From Pyxicephalus adspersus (Eukaryota; Chordata; Amphibia; Anura; Pyxicephalidae): a stretch of DNA of 64,000 nucleotides. The notes beneath the pieces were generated by a model. It worked only from the letters and a program-made list of their open reading frames with translations, was not told the origin of the DNA and did not search any database. The translations under genes were made by a program, and so were the position numbers. The first letter of the stretch is position 1, and each line of letters begins with the position of its first letter. Below, piece after piece: positions 22,573-34,650 of the stretch. The DNA is taken from the NCBI RefSeq assembly GCF_032062135.1, contig NC_092859.1, positions 86,035,810 to 86,099,809 on the forward strand, in the 5' to 3' direction.

Positions 22573-22577
22573 CCAAT
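22573..22577 (+). promoter_or_regulatory. CCAAT box
   Basis: CCAAT in + orientation inside the CpG island, about 95 bases upstream of the CRE. This is the kind of site NF-Y binds. Confidence 0.5.
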
Positions 22578-22667
22578 AGGGCGCGCACAGTGCACGCGCA
22601 CGATCAGGGACGGGTCACCTCTTCATAGCAGAGCTGCGGGAACGCGCACGGGACAAGCGAGACGCGG

Positions 22668-22675
22668 TGACGTCA
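22668..22675. promoter_or_regulatory. Consensus CRE (TGACGTCA)
   Basis: A full 8-bp palindromic CREB/ATF site, in the context GCGGTGACGTCACGGGG. Position relative to the likely start region fits a functional element. cAMP responsiveness is inference. Confidence 0.6.
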
Positions 22676-22689
22676 CGGGGAGAGAGCTG

Positions 22690-22806
22690 GAGCCTCACCC
22701 AGGTTGGGCTGGTGGCGCTGTGTGTCCCGAGCGGAGGAGGACAAGCGGGAGGCGGCGGGGATCCCAGGCAGCGCCGGGGCCCATTCAGGAGAGGGAGGAC
22801 AGCAGG
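22690..22806 (+). other. rap1b: Probable non-coding first exon (5' UTR) of rap1b
   Basis: A purine-rich GC-rich stretch ends with GACAGCAGG, followed by GTGAGTGG, a near-perfect splice donor (intron from 22807). The coding exon at 50004 begins with only 31 bases of leader after a good acceptor, so at least one upstream non-coding exon is required. This is the best candidate. The 5' boundary is approximate, and other 5' exons in the 27-kb intron are possible. Confidence 0.6.
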
Positions 22807-24845
<2,039 letters not shown>

Positions 24846-25357
24846 GCTATGTATACACAAGCAATAATTATTATTTGAAAACGAACAATTAACGACTGAT
24901 CAACGATTATTCACGATTTTTTTGAACTATCAAATATAATCCACCAATATTGTACACACACTAGAAACAATCGTTTGAACAATACAGAAAGTGATGTGCA
25001 CTGCAGCAACATCCACGATCACTGAAAAGACTGTATATACAATAGATAGCAACCGATTGTTGCCCAATCAGATTCGTGGGGACTGTCATTCTTTCCAGCG
25101 ACATTCCTCGTTCTTCAGCGTTGTTGGCCAGTCGTTGTTCACTTTTTTTGTTAACGATTATCAGACAAATATTCCCTCACCTTTTAAAATGTAAGCTCTT
25201 GGGGGCAGGGTCCTCTCCTCCTGTTTCACTGTCAGTATTCCTCTGTCATTTGCGACCCCTTTTTAATGTATAGCGCTGCGTAATATGTTGGATCTATAAA
25301 AATCATGTTTATTTTTAATAATAATAATAATAATAATTCCACATGTGTACATAGCCT
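24846..25357. mobile_element. MITE family A copy with a nested LINE 3' end
   Basis: The left terminus GGCTATGTATACACAAGC and right terminus CACATGTGTACATAGCC are inverted repeats. Internal words (ACTGAAAAGACTGTATATAC, CAGCAACATCCACGATC) are the reverse complement of those at 34430-34480 and resemble the 48.5 kb copy. A LINE 3' tail (25187-25338) lies inside it near the right end. CpGs are largely lost, so it is an older copy. Confidence 0.65.
25187..25338 (+). mobile_element. LINE 3' UTR tail, same family as 8.2-8.64 kb
   Basis: It contains GTAAGCTCTTGGGGGCAGGG, TCATTTGCGACCCCTTTTTA and GCGCTGCGTAATATGTTGG and ends in an AAT run, matching the 3' UTR at 8500-8664. Only the last 150 bases are present. 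Confidence 0.75.
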
Positions 25358-25584
25358 AAATCAGTAAGCTAGGCCTCCCATTGTTTACATTTAAAGGAGT
25401 TTGACTGGAGATCATTATATTTACTTATCTCTTCTTATTATATTTAAATATTTCCTTATTTCAGCTGATGGGTTTCCTTCATTCAGTTATCATGATTTCC
25501 TATGCTGTGTGCCCCTATTTTCAGTGTACTAGTTGGTATTTAAGCTCTTAGCTGGCGACATCCTGAATGGCTCATTCTGCCTAA

Positions 25585-25900
25585 AGCTACATACGCACGT
25601 CAGATGATTGTTGCCATCCAAAGATGAATAGTTGTGCCCGTCTCGGGTAAAAATCTAGCTTGGTACAGAGGTTCTCCAACATGGTTCATCAGTCATCCCT
25701 GGCATATTGAGGAACGACTGCTGTGCTTCCATATGGAGGAAAGCACAGCAGGGTGCCGCTCACTTATCCTCCAGTCTTTATAGAACAAAACAGTGCTGCG
25801 TGTGCAGCGCTTGTTTGTTCATCTGTCACTGGAAACTATCAAGAAAAAAATAGTTTCCAGTGACAGTAATCTGACATCCATCTGATGTCTTTACAGAGCT
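25585..25900. mobile_element. MITE family B copy with a perfect 17-bp hairpin
   Basis: It begins AGCTACATACGCACGTCAGA and shares a long colinear stretch with 33912-34260 (CAGATGATTGTTGCC, TGTGCTTCC, CATCTGTCACTG). Near its right end a perfect 17-bp inverted repeat, CTGTCACTGGAAACTAT at 25823-25839 against 25850-25866, encloses a 10-base loop. No ORF. Confidence 0.65.
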
Positions 25901-26802
25901 TTATATCCACAATGAGCCTGAATGAGTAATTTGGAAAAATGGCAGCCAGGAGTGGAAACTACAAAGCTGAATGATGGGGCTAGCAGCAGAGGGGGCACAC
26001 AGGTAGGCAGGCAGGGGGCGGCTGAATGCAGGAGATCTGATGACTGGATTAAGGAGTGGTAACTATACCAGTACACGCTTCTCAGGAATCGCTCTGCTAG
26101 TGCCCAAAATATGATCCAAAATCAAAAAATATTTTAATAAAGATATTTATATTTTCATTTTAGGGGGTAAAAACTGTTGACTGATTTACAAGTCTATACA
26201 GTAGCCCAGCAGAAAGAAAATTAGGATTGTAGTTGTTGCCTTAAAGGAAACCTCTCTGAGAGAAATATAGGGGATGTACAGTTCCTGCATACCTGGGTGC
26301 TGGTAATGAATACATGAGCCTAGTACTGACTATTTAGGCCAGTCAAGGTTACTGAGGACCCTCGTCCCAGTAGAAGATGCTGGCGATGGAGCATGGAGAG
26401 GTTTAGTTCTGCTTAAAAGGATAAGTACACTAAACACTCTTGCCTCCAGCTCTCTATGCTATTCAAGATGAATATAGGTTATACGTACCTGTAATCTGCT
26501 CCAACAAGATATTTGCTTGCATGACCTGCTTGCAAGCACACAGCCTGTCTTTGGAAATACTTAAAATCCTACACAAAAAATGTAATCCAATAAATATTCT
26601 GTATAAATAGAGGTTGAATAAAATATATTACATTTGGCTGAAAGAGACCCTGTTGCCAGGCCATTCTTTTCAGCGAAAAAACTTCCCTTAAGAGTATGTG
26701 TGCATTTACGTTTTAAAGCCTCTCCCTAGATTTGAACAGACTAAGAGCTGTGACACTGTATATTGCTTCTCCCACTACAGCTACATATTTGTTTATTTAG
26801 GG

Positions 26803-27065
26803 CAGGAGTCAGCAAACTTTTTTGGCTACTAGGCCATTTTGGGAGATCAAGACGGCACACTGACCAGACTCTCTCTGGGGTCCCGCGCTAATGGCTCCGC
26901 CCCCACCAGGAACACCCCTGAAGGGAAATCCCTCTCCTTAGCAATGCATATGGAGGAGAGGGAATGTCCCCTTACCCTGCTGGTGGAAGTGTTAACGCCG
27001 GCCGCAGTAAATAAGGAAGGAAGGCATAACAAGGAGGCTCAAGAGCCACGGGTTGCTGACCCCTG
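26803..27065. mobile_element. hAT-like non-autonomous element, 263 bp
   Basis: It begins CAGGAGTCAGCAAACTTTTT and ends GGTTGCTGACCCCTG, inverted repeats of the CAGGGGTCAGCAA type seen at hAT ends. No clear 8-bp duplication remains. The interior is GC-rich compared with its surroundings. ORFs across it are incidental. Confidence 0.6.
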
Positions 27066-27699
27066 CCAGCCGGGAAGGATTAGGCTGGATCGACCTGGGG
27101 AGCGTTAGGCCGGAACCCTAACGGACTACCTTTAGGGGGTGAATGGCAGGGAAAAGAAGCTATATATCAGCCAGTAATTAGAAACTCCCAGAACAAGAAG
27201 AGGGCTATGCCATGCCGTAAGGGAGGGGCTGTGCTAGGGAATTGACAGTTTCTGGAGTAGTCAATTCTCTAGTAGTCAATCATTTAAAGTGATTGCTTTT
27301 GCATTCAGTTTACTGTTGGTGACATTATCCCTTTAATTTGAAACCCTCTCACCAAACACTTTCCCATACTATGGTTTGCAAGGATTTTTTAGTGTGTACA
27401 AGGAAAACTTGAGTGATTTGTTGTACAGAGCAATCAGGATGGTAAACTAGAGGTCAGTAGAACAGAGCTGGAGAAGTAGCAAGGGGTCCAGAGTCCAACA
27501 GAAAGTTTGGAATTTAACCTTTTCATTCCCCTGGTTTATCCTGTGTATTACAAAATATCTGGCAGAGGAATAGCTATGATGTTTGGGATTTGTCATATTC
27601 AATTTTTTAGAGCAAGCATGTCCAAAGTCTGGCCCAGAAGGCCCGTGTTCAGATTTCCACGGGCCGCAGCCTCTGTCATCACAGGAAATCCCCCTACGT

Positions 27700-28372
27700 C
27701 AGGGGTGTCAACTCAAATACACAGAGGGCCAAAATTAAAAAAGTTGCAGGCCAACCTTAAAATTTATTGAAAAAATAAAGGAAGTGTTTTCTTCTTATTG
27801 GATATAAACCCTTTTCATATGGAAACAAAGAGGTTTTGCTTTACATTCAATCTGGAACAAGCCTATTATGAAGAAAGATAATTTTTTTTTTATTTTCTTG
27901 AGGAAAAAATCCTATGCCCTTTTTCTGTTTGTAGCCTTCTGAGTAAAATTTCAATAGTAACCTTTTTGCACAGGCTGACAATAATAACAATATTCTTCTA
28001 TGAAAATCCAACAATGCAAGTCCATGCCTTGGAGTAGCAAAGTAAAGTACAGCTGAGGGGACGTGCTAGAGATGTCAGACGCGGCCAATGCAGGGCTAAA
28101 TTAGTGGCCCGCTGAAACTCCCTCTTCATTTAAAATAGCGCTGCTACTAAAATTTCCGGCATTATTTGACTCTATAAAACAGTTCAATGCGGGGCCACGC
28201 ATAGGCACAGAGCCCGCTGGTCTATAGATGCGAGTGATGTCAGGAATTGTAGTAGCTGCGCTACTTCAATGCAATGACGGGCCAGCTACAGTTCATATTT
28301 AGGATTCCATTGGGGGCCAAAAAAAAGGATGTTGGCCAGATGTGGCCCCCGAGCCAGAGTTTGACACCCCTG
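27700..28372. mobile_element. hAT-type non-autonomous element with perfect 8-bp duplication
   Basis: It starts CAGGGGTGTCAACTC and ends GAGTTTGACACCCCTG as inverted repeats. CCCTACGT occurs immediately on both sides (27692-27699 and 28373-28380), the 8-bp target duplication expected of hAT transposases. The interior has no transposase ORF, so it must have been moved in trans. The flanking segment just left (27610-27690) also contains hAT-type words (GTCTGGCCCAGAAGGCCCG), so it may have landed in another repeat. Confidence 0.88.
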
Positions 28373-28399
28373 CCCTACGTCATTATAGTGGGTGTGTGC

Positions 28400-31300
28400 T
28401 GTGCAGGCCACGCCCACTCTGATTCCAAGAATGCACAGACACCGTACTCTGTGCATTCAGGGGGAGGGATGTGAGGGAATCCCTCATGTCACCCTGGTGC
28501 TGTGCGACACCCGCGCAGACCACGCCCACATTAACCCTGTTTAGTGGTCGGTCTCTACACATTTTCACCTCATCAAATCTGGCATATGTATGCAATACAT
28601 ATGCAAAGGATGCAATACATAGACTGTAGATATGCTATGGCCGTATATAGTTATCAAATCAGAGCAGATTTGTGGGTCCTTAACTCTGGAGGGTCCCTGG
28701 CTCATACCGCTGCCCAGGATAGCACTAATGTGGAGTAAAATATAAAATCTAAAGGAGGTCTGCATATTAGTATTTATATTCATTATTCCTCTATATTGTG
28801 TTATCAGAATATCTGAACCTCTCCAAGCTAATATTCTGAGGTCCAAGCAGTCAGTCAAGGTCCAATCAGGGTTTGAATCGACTCAAATTATTTTCCAAAT
28901 GGGTGTTGTGGTGGTTGTATGCTTTAAAACTGAACTCCAGGCAGACATAAGAGAAACAAATGACAACTGCAGCTTTGTAAACCAATGAATCTTTCTTATA
29001 AATGAAAGCAATGTGGGAATTGGAACTGGTATCAATCTTTTTCAGACCTTTGCACAGCAGGGCTGGAGTGTGGAAAGAAGAAGCAGCAAAGAAAGCTAAT
29101 CATTTCATGTGCTTTCAAGAAGCATGCTGATAGGAAGAGCGCAAAGTGATAGAAGGGCTCATTACTGCATTTTCTCATTATACTGTCCAGTCTTGCATTG
29201 GGGTGGGTCCAAAACAACTTCGGAAGAATTGAATAACAATACTACAAGGAAATCTCTGGACTGAAACTTTAGATGCATCAAAATCTGGTTTTCCTATTTT
29301 ATTTTCTAATAGACTATTCACTTTTATCATGATGATTTAATCATGATAAAATGATAGACAGTTTATAAAATAATTATGCTTGAAATTTGGAAATGACCTC
29401 TGAACATTTAGGGCCTATTAACATTTTTGTGCTGTACTTGGGCAACCCTTTAATTTAAATAAATTGCCTCAAGATTTTGTAATGCATTGCTCATGAAGGC
29501 AAGTTTTATTTTTAGTCAGTTTTACATTCCATATTTTTTATTGTTTTCTAGACATCTTGCTGATTTGTCACTACAGGGAGCACTGTAATTCAATGTGAAC
29601 CTCCCTGCTTAACAGCTGTTGTTACACAATTTATTTTTTTACTGGAAGTGGTTGCTTGCTATAATTCTCAATATTGCTGAGGATATTTGTACTTCATAAT
29701 CCTACACAAGTCTGACAGTCACAATATTTTCAACTTCTTTGGTTCACCTGTGTTAAAATATTTTATAATTTGTTGTGTGTCCAAGATCTTATTTATTATT
29801 ATATGTGCTGGGTTCCTTCATAGAAACACCTTCCCTTCCTTATAACACCACTTCTTTTTTGGTTTTGTTTTCATGGTAACAGCAGCATTTACAATTTTCT
29901 AATACCATAGTGGTGTAAAGCAGCTGCAACCTCCTCACTGCTATGAAGGGAGTTGAAACTGTCACTCTGCCAGCATTTGATTTTTTTTGTTGACATCTAT
30001 GATACAATTTTCATTTTGAATTTTTATCTACTCCTAAAACATAAGCATTTAATATAGAAATAAAATGCTATGCAAACTTGTGCTAGATGGCTTTCTGTAG
30101 GTAAATGTGAAAGACGAAACCTGAATTGAAATATAATTTTCATTTAATAAATTACCACAAACCTTTTACAAACCAGTTCAGTTCAGAGTAGGCAAATGAT
30201 GAAACTATTCATACGCAGAAGTTACTTTCAGTGAATAGATCCAGAAGTTGATTTGGCTCTGGCACATGATCTGAACAGTTGTTTGTTTGCTGTGATGACC
30301 AATAATAGGATAGCTGTAGAGGAGGCAGGGCCAAGCTTAACCTCTATTTGAAATTAAAATTCAGCACACTATATCTTGATATATTTGTTTCTAAGTCTCA
30401 GTTTTCTTAAATATTATACATATAAATATTATAATATTTTACATCATGCACAGTTTTGAATCAGCCGTGTTTGTCATGAGTTTACTACCCCATCCCTCAT
30501 AAAAAGATCTATGCTAAAACTCTGCAACGCAACTGCTTATTTAGCTCCTTAGGATGACCAAATGTTTCTCTCTGGCCAAAATCATCTTCTGCACTGAAGT
30601 CAAATGAGTGGTGAAGTAATAAGCCCTTGTGGACAAAGTTGGGTAGTTCTTAGAACAACCAACAGAAAAACATAAGGGTTATTCACAGATTAGCAACAAA
30701 AAGAAAGGATTAAAAATTAAACTGGTGACAAATTTGATTGCTTGGATACATGCTTAACATGATTATATTTCTGGGGGGTGATCAAAGATCCTGACATGGC
30801 CTTTGAATTAGTATGCATAAAGCACACCGTAGATTTTTTCACAAGGTAGAACAGTAAGTGTGGGCATCTTTTGCCTGTTCATGCTTTTTTGTAATTTTAC
30901 GTTTTGCAGTCTTCTTTAGCAAAGGGCTTCCTCGCTCATCCTTTTTCTTTAGTCAATTACTATGAAGAGCTGCCTAGGTGGACAACAAACGTGCTGAAGA
31001 ATTGAGGATGCATAGCATTTGTCGTAACATAATTTAGCATTCGGTCATCACAGTAAGGTTTTACAAGCCGCTGCGGACACTTTTAGTAGACTGCACTTCA
31101 TACCTTCATGAAGTTTTATTTTTCCATAAACCTGGTATAAGGCACATAATATAAATAAGGGTCAGCCTTATTTGCTGCCACTCATTCACTAATCCAGAAT
31201 ATATTAAGATAAAAACTCCTGCCTTATTGTCTATTGTTGCTGATCTGCATACTTCTACTTGCTCAGTGATGCAAAAAGTCTCAGGTTTGTTTAAGTCGTG

Positions 31301-31600
31301 AAGCAAGAAAAGGATGATGGCTCTGGATCTTGTGCATTAAAAATCCAGCTTCAGTGGAGGCATAACATTTAAAAAATCTGGTGCCCAACCTTTGCTAAAG
31401 CAAAAAGAAACAGTGTTTCTTTGTGTGTTGCTACTGTTCCTTTTATATTCCAGAGCATGAAAGATCTGCCCAATGGGAGCATATAAACAGGCTGCCCTTG
31501 ACTCCTAGGTGATTTCTTCAGATGTTTGGACCATGTCATTATGTGGTACCAGCAATCTTCAGAATTTACAACCTACCTACTGCCAGAAGAAAAGGACACT
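28400..31600 (+). other. Intron 1, no gene seen
   Basis: About 3 kb of AT-rich intronic sequence. ORFs of 60-97 codons have no recognisable domains. The inverted word ATCATGATGATTTAATCATGAT at about 29325-29346 is a short palindrome. No clear transposon ends. Confidence 0.4.
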
Positions 31601-31610
31601 TTTTCACCAT

Positions 31611-31647
31611 GTGTGTGTGTGTGTATGTATATATGTGTGTATATGTG

Positions 31648-31698
<51 letters not shown>

Positions 31699-31702
31699 TT
31701 TT
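31611..31702. repeat. Compound (TG)n/(TA)n/T-tract microsatellite
   Basis: TG repeats with TA interruptions pass into a long TA run and then 13 T. The overlapping 66-94 codon ORFs are repeat artefacts. Confidence 0.95.
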
Positions 31703-33340
31703 CATCCGGTGCTACTGGATGAGTGAGGGGTCATACGGCATAAAACACAAAGCAATGGCAGCTGTCATTCTTACTTACTGTTACATATGGTAGAATGAAG
31801 GGTGAAGTGAGATTGAGGAACTATAGTCATATGCGTGAAATATGAACATTTTATACATATAATTTTTCAAATGTGTTAATGTTTTTAAACCTATTCCTGT
31901 GCTTAATATGTAAATACAATATATACCTGGAGGTAACTATAGTTACATATGCAGGCTCTGCAAAAATCCTTCAGTCTGCAAATCTAAACAACTGATAGAG
32001 ACTCCTTATAGAGCTTCTTATGGTATAAAACACACACCCAAGATAGCCATAAACTGTGTTACCGTGACTGTGTAGCCTTTAGGTAACATGAGAATAATGG
32101 CATAAATAATTACAAGGTGTGCAAGTTGTTTTTAAATTGTGTCACAGGTTCATTTACCTTACTCTAAACCAATTTACAAAAATTTATAATTAAAAAGACC
32201 ATGGATAAGCTTTAAAATAGTGTCATGGAAATTCTGTTCAGGCCTTTAATTACATTTACTATGATTAGAAGCCCTATCCCAGAGCAGTGATGTACAACCT
32301 AAAATAACCTGTGGTCCATAGTTGTCTGCATGAGTCATGTGGAAGGCAACATTTGAATCAAGGAGTATTTGAAACCGATTCATTAGATATTATTAACATC
32401 GAAATATAAATTGCTTTACCAGAATTACACTTTGCTTGTTGGATAGAGCACTCTGCATAACAGGCATTGCTGCCATAATTCTGGGTGCTGGGTTGTGGAA
32501 TGCGCAGAGCGTTTTAGAATCCAGCACAGCACTTCAACTCTGCATAGCCTGTACCTGTAGTATGGAAAAGGAGGCCCCATGGTCTGTGTGTTGGATTGCC
32601 CCGGCCCAGATTATAGATATGCTCTCTGGCTTCTCTATTATTTTCACTTATTTATATTATAATATTTAACTCATGTTAACGTGCAGTACTCCTGGTGTGT
32701 TTCTTTAAGGTATTTATTGTTTTCCTGTTGTGATGTCTGCCCTGCTGATGTATTGCTGAGAAACCACTGCTTGAACAATCTTCTCACTATGAAACTTCTA
32801 GGTGTACATTTCATTGGTGGGAGGAACTACAGTACATGATGGTAGACCAGAAATCTAAAAAGGGTCTAAAAAGTTCTATGGATATCGGTGAGCAACAGCA
32901 TAGGCCATAGATAAAGCATTAAATGCCTTACATTTTTTTTTTTTTTTTCCATTGATGTTTTTTTGTGGTGAGGAAATAATACCTCCGTTTGTATTGCTTT
33001 CTGTGAAAATGCTGTAAACGTTCACTCCTTTTTTTATTTTTTTAACCTGATGACTATATTAACTAGTACTGAAAATGAGAGAAAATCCAGATACTCTAGT
33101 TGTTACAAGAACCTGAGTAGAGTAGAAATCATCCACTATTCCACCATCTCACTTTGGAGAGATTTTACAGATATAACGGATATCACTGGAAAATGTTATA
33201 CATAGAACAGGTATTCTGTCTGCTCCTCATAATGTCCTCCCCAGTGTAAGGAATTATTGTATCTTCTCAGTTGTTTTGGTCCCATCTAGTAGAATACACA
33301 CACATTCCCCACTGGGAGCAGGAAATGGGGATGGGGAGGG
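31703..33340 (+). other. Intron 1, no gene seen
   Basis: AT-rich intronic sequence with a T run at 32933-32948. No supported exon or element. Confidence 0.4.
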
Positions 33341-33736
33341 TTGATTTATGTTCCACACTACTCACAGAATTTTCTCTTACTGCATGAACTCTCATGCAGT
33401 TTTATTTATAGCATTGTTGTCTTCTGTGAATGGGCGCTGTCCAAAAGTAATGCAGAATTTACTGGGAAAATACTGTTCATAAGTAATACCAGTTTATTTG
33501 CTGGTGTCTTATCCATGAGAGAATTCTCAGGATCTTCTTTGTGGTGCTGTAATAAAGTACTAGAGATGAGTGCACTTAATGAGGAAAATCTAACTGGTGT
33601 CAACTTCTATCATGCTGGACAGTTTCGTGAGTTTAAAAACTTGCTTTCAGTGTTTTCTGAGCCTTTGATCTGGAAAAAGCATGCAACAAATGAAGTCACT
33701 GAAGCCATTGAATCAGCATTACAGTCAGACTATTAG
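33341..33736 (+). other. Unassigned 131-codon ORF in intron 1
   Basis: This is one of the longest methionine-started ORFs in the window that is not explained by an obvious repeat. The first 25 residues are hydrophobic (LLLHELSCSFIYSIVVF); the C-terminal half is charged and reads like a soluble protein fragment (TGVNFYHAGQFREFKNLLS, then EVTEAIESALQSDY). I recognise no family. It could be a remnant of a transposon or retrogene, or chance. There is no promoter, and no splice logic places it in rap1b. It ends about 170 bases before a MITE copy. Confidence 0.25.
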
Positions 33737-33904
33737 CATTTAGCATATTTTCAATGCATTACTGAGAGACATTGATATCTATTGTAAGAAGGTCTAATTT
33801 TAGGTCATGAATTGAAATCTGTAATAATAAGCCATATGATTGCCAGAAAACAGGGGCATCCTGAGTGTGAGGTTTTAAATTCTACAGATTTGCTTATGCT
33901 TTTA

Positions 33905-34260
33905 CAGCACTCTTGAGCTATGTGCACACATCAGATAATAGTTGCCCAAGACAAACAATCGTGCTCATCTCAGCCAAAAAACTGCATTTGTATAGCGGCC
34001 TCACAATGTTGTTCATCAAGCTGCCATGGCAGATTAACGAGCGACTGATTGGGAACAATCCCAAGCCAAACCCCACTGTGCTCCCTTCCACATAAATGCA
34101 CAGTGGGGTTTCACTTGCTCATCCTCTGCCCCTCTTCCAAATCGAACAGAATGATTCCATGTGTACCTCGCTCATACATTCATCTGTCACTGTAAAAGAT
34201 CATGGAAGATCGTTTCCAATGACAATCTTCTGTCAACCTTTGAATGTCTTTACAAGGCTT
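33905..34260. mobile_element. MITE family B copy
   Basis: Begins GAGCTATGTGCACACATCAG and follows the 25585-25900 copy in order, including an imperfect form of the hairpin (GTCACTGTAAAAGATC with GATCGTTTCCAATGAC). It is followed directly by family A sequence, so 33905-34650 may be one 740-bp element from AGCTATGTGCACACA to TGTGTACGTAGCC. Confidence 0.6.
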
Positions 34261-34369
34261 TTACAGTTATGACCGACTTTATAGTAAAAATCTGACAGGT
34301 TTTTAAGCAGACAAATGCAGACTGGACACTATTGTGTGCTGATGGGCTTGACTCACGACTGAAACGAAC

Positions 34370-34650
34370 GACTAACAAACTGCAAACGAATGACAGTCCC
34401 CACAAATCTGATTGGGCGATGCTCATTCGCTATCTATTGTGTATACAGTCTTTTCAGTGATTGTGGATGTTGCTGAAGTACATGTCACTTCCTACAAGGT
34501 TCCTACGATTGTATCTAGTGTGTGTACATTATTGGTGGATTATATTTGAACAATCGTATTGTTACAGCATGTACAGAATTGTGCACAATACGATCGTTGA
34601 AAATAATCTTTTCTAATGATAATTATTGTACATGTGTACGTAGCCTTACC
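34370..34650. mobile_element. MITE family A copy
   Basis: Contains GTATACAGTCTTTTCAGTGA, TACATGTCACTTCCT and the end word TGTGTACGTAGCC. It is colinear with the right half of the copy at 48507-48930, with most CpGs replaced by TG or CA. Confidence 0.65.

Larger units (their letters stand above)
22540..22700 (+). promoter_or_regulatory. CpG-island promoter of the RAP1-type gene
   Basis: This is the only long GC-rich, CpG-dense stretch in the window (about 22500-22990), set in AT-rich sequence, as expected for a widely expressed gene. A CCAAT box lies at 22573-22577 (CATTGCCAATAGG). A perfect palindromic cAMP-response element, TGACGTCA, lies at 22668-22675. No TATA box is visible, so dispersed initiation between about 22600 and 22720 is likely. 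The link to the coding exons 27 kb downstream is inferred from strand, position and the donor site at 22807. Confidence 0.65.
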
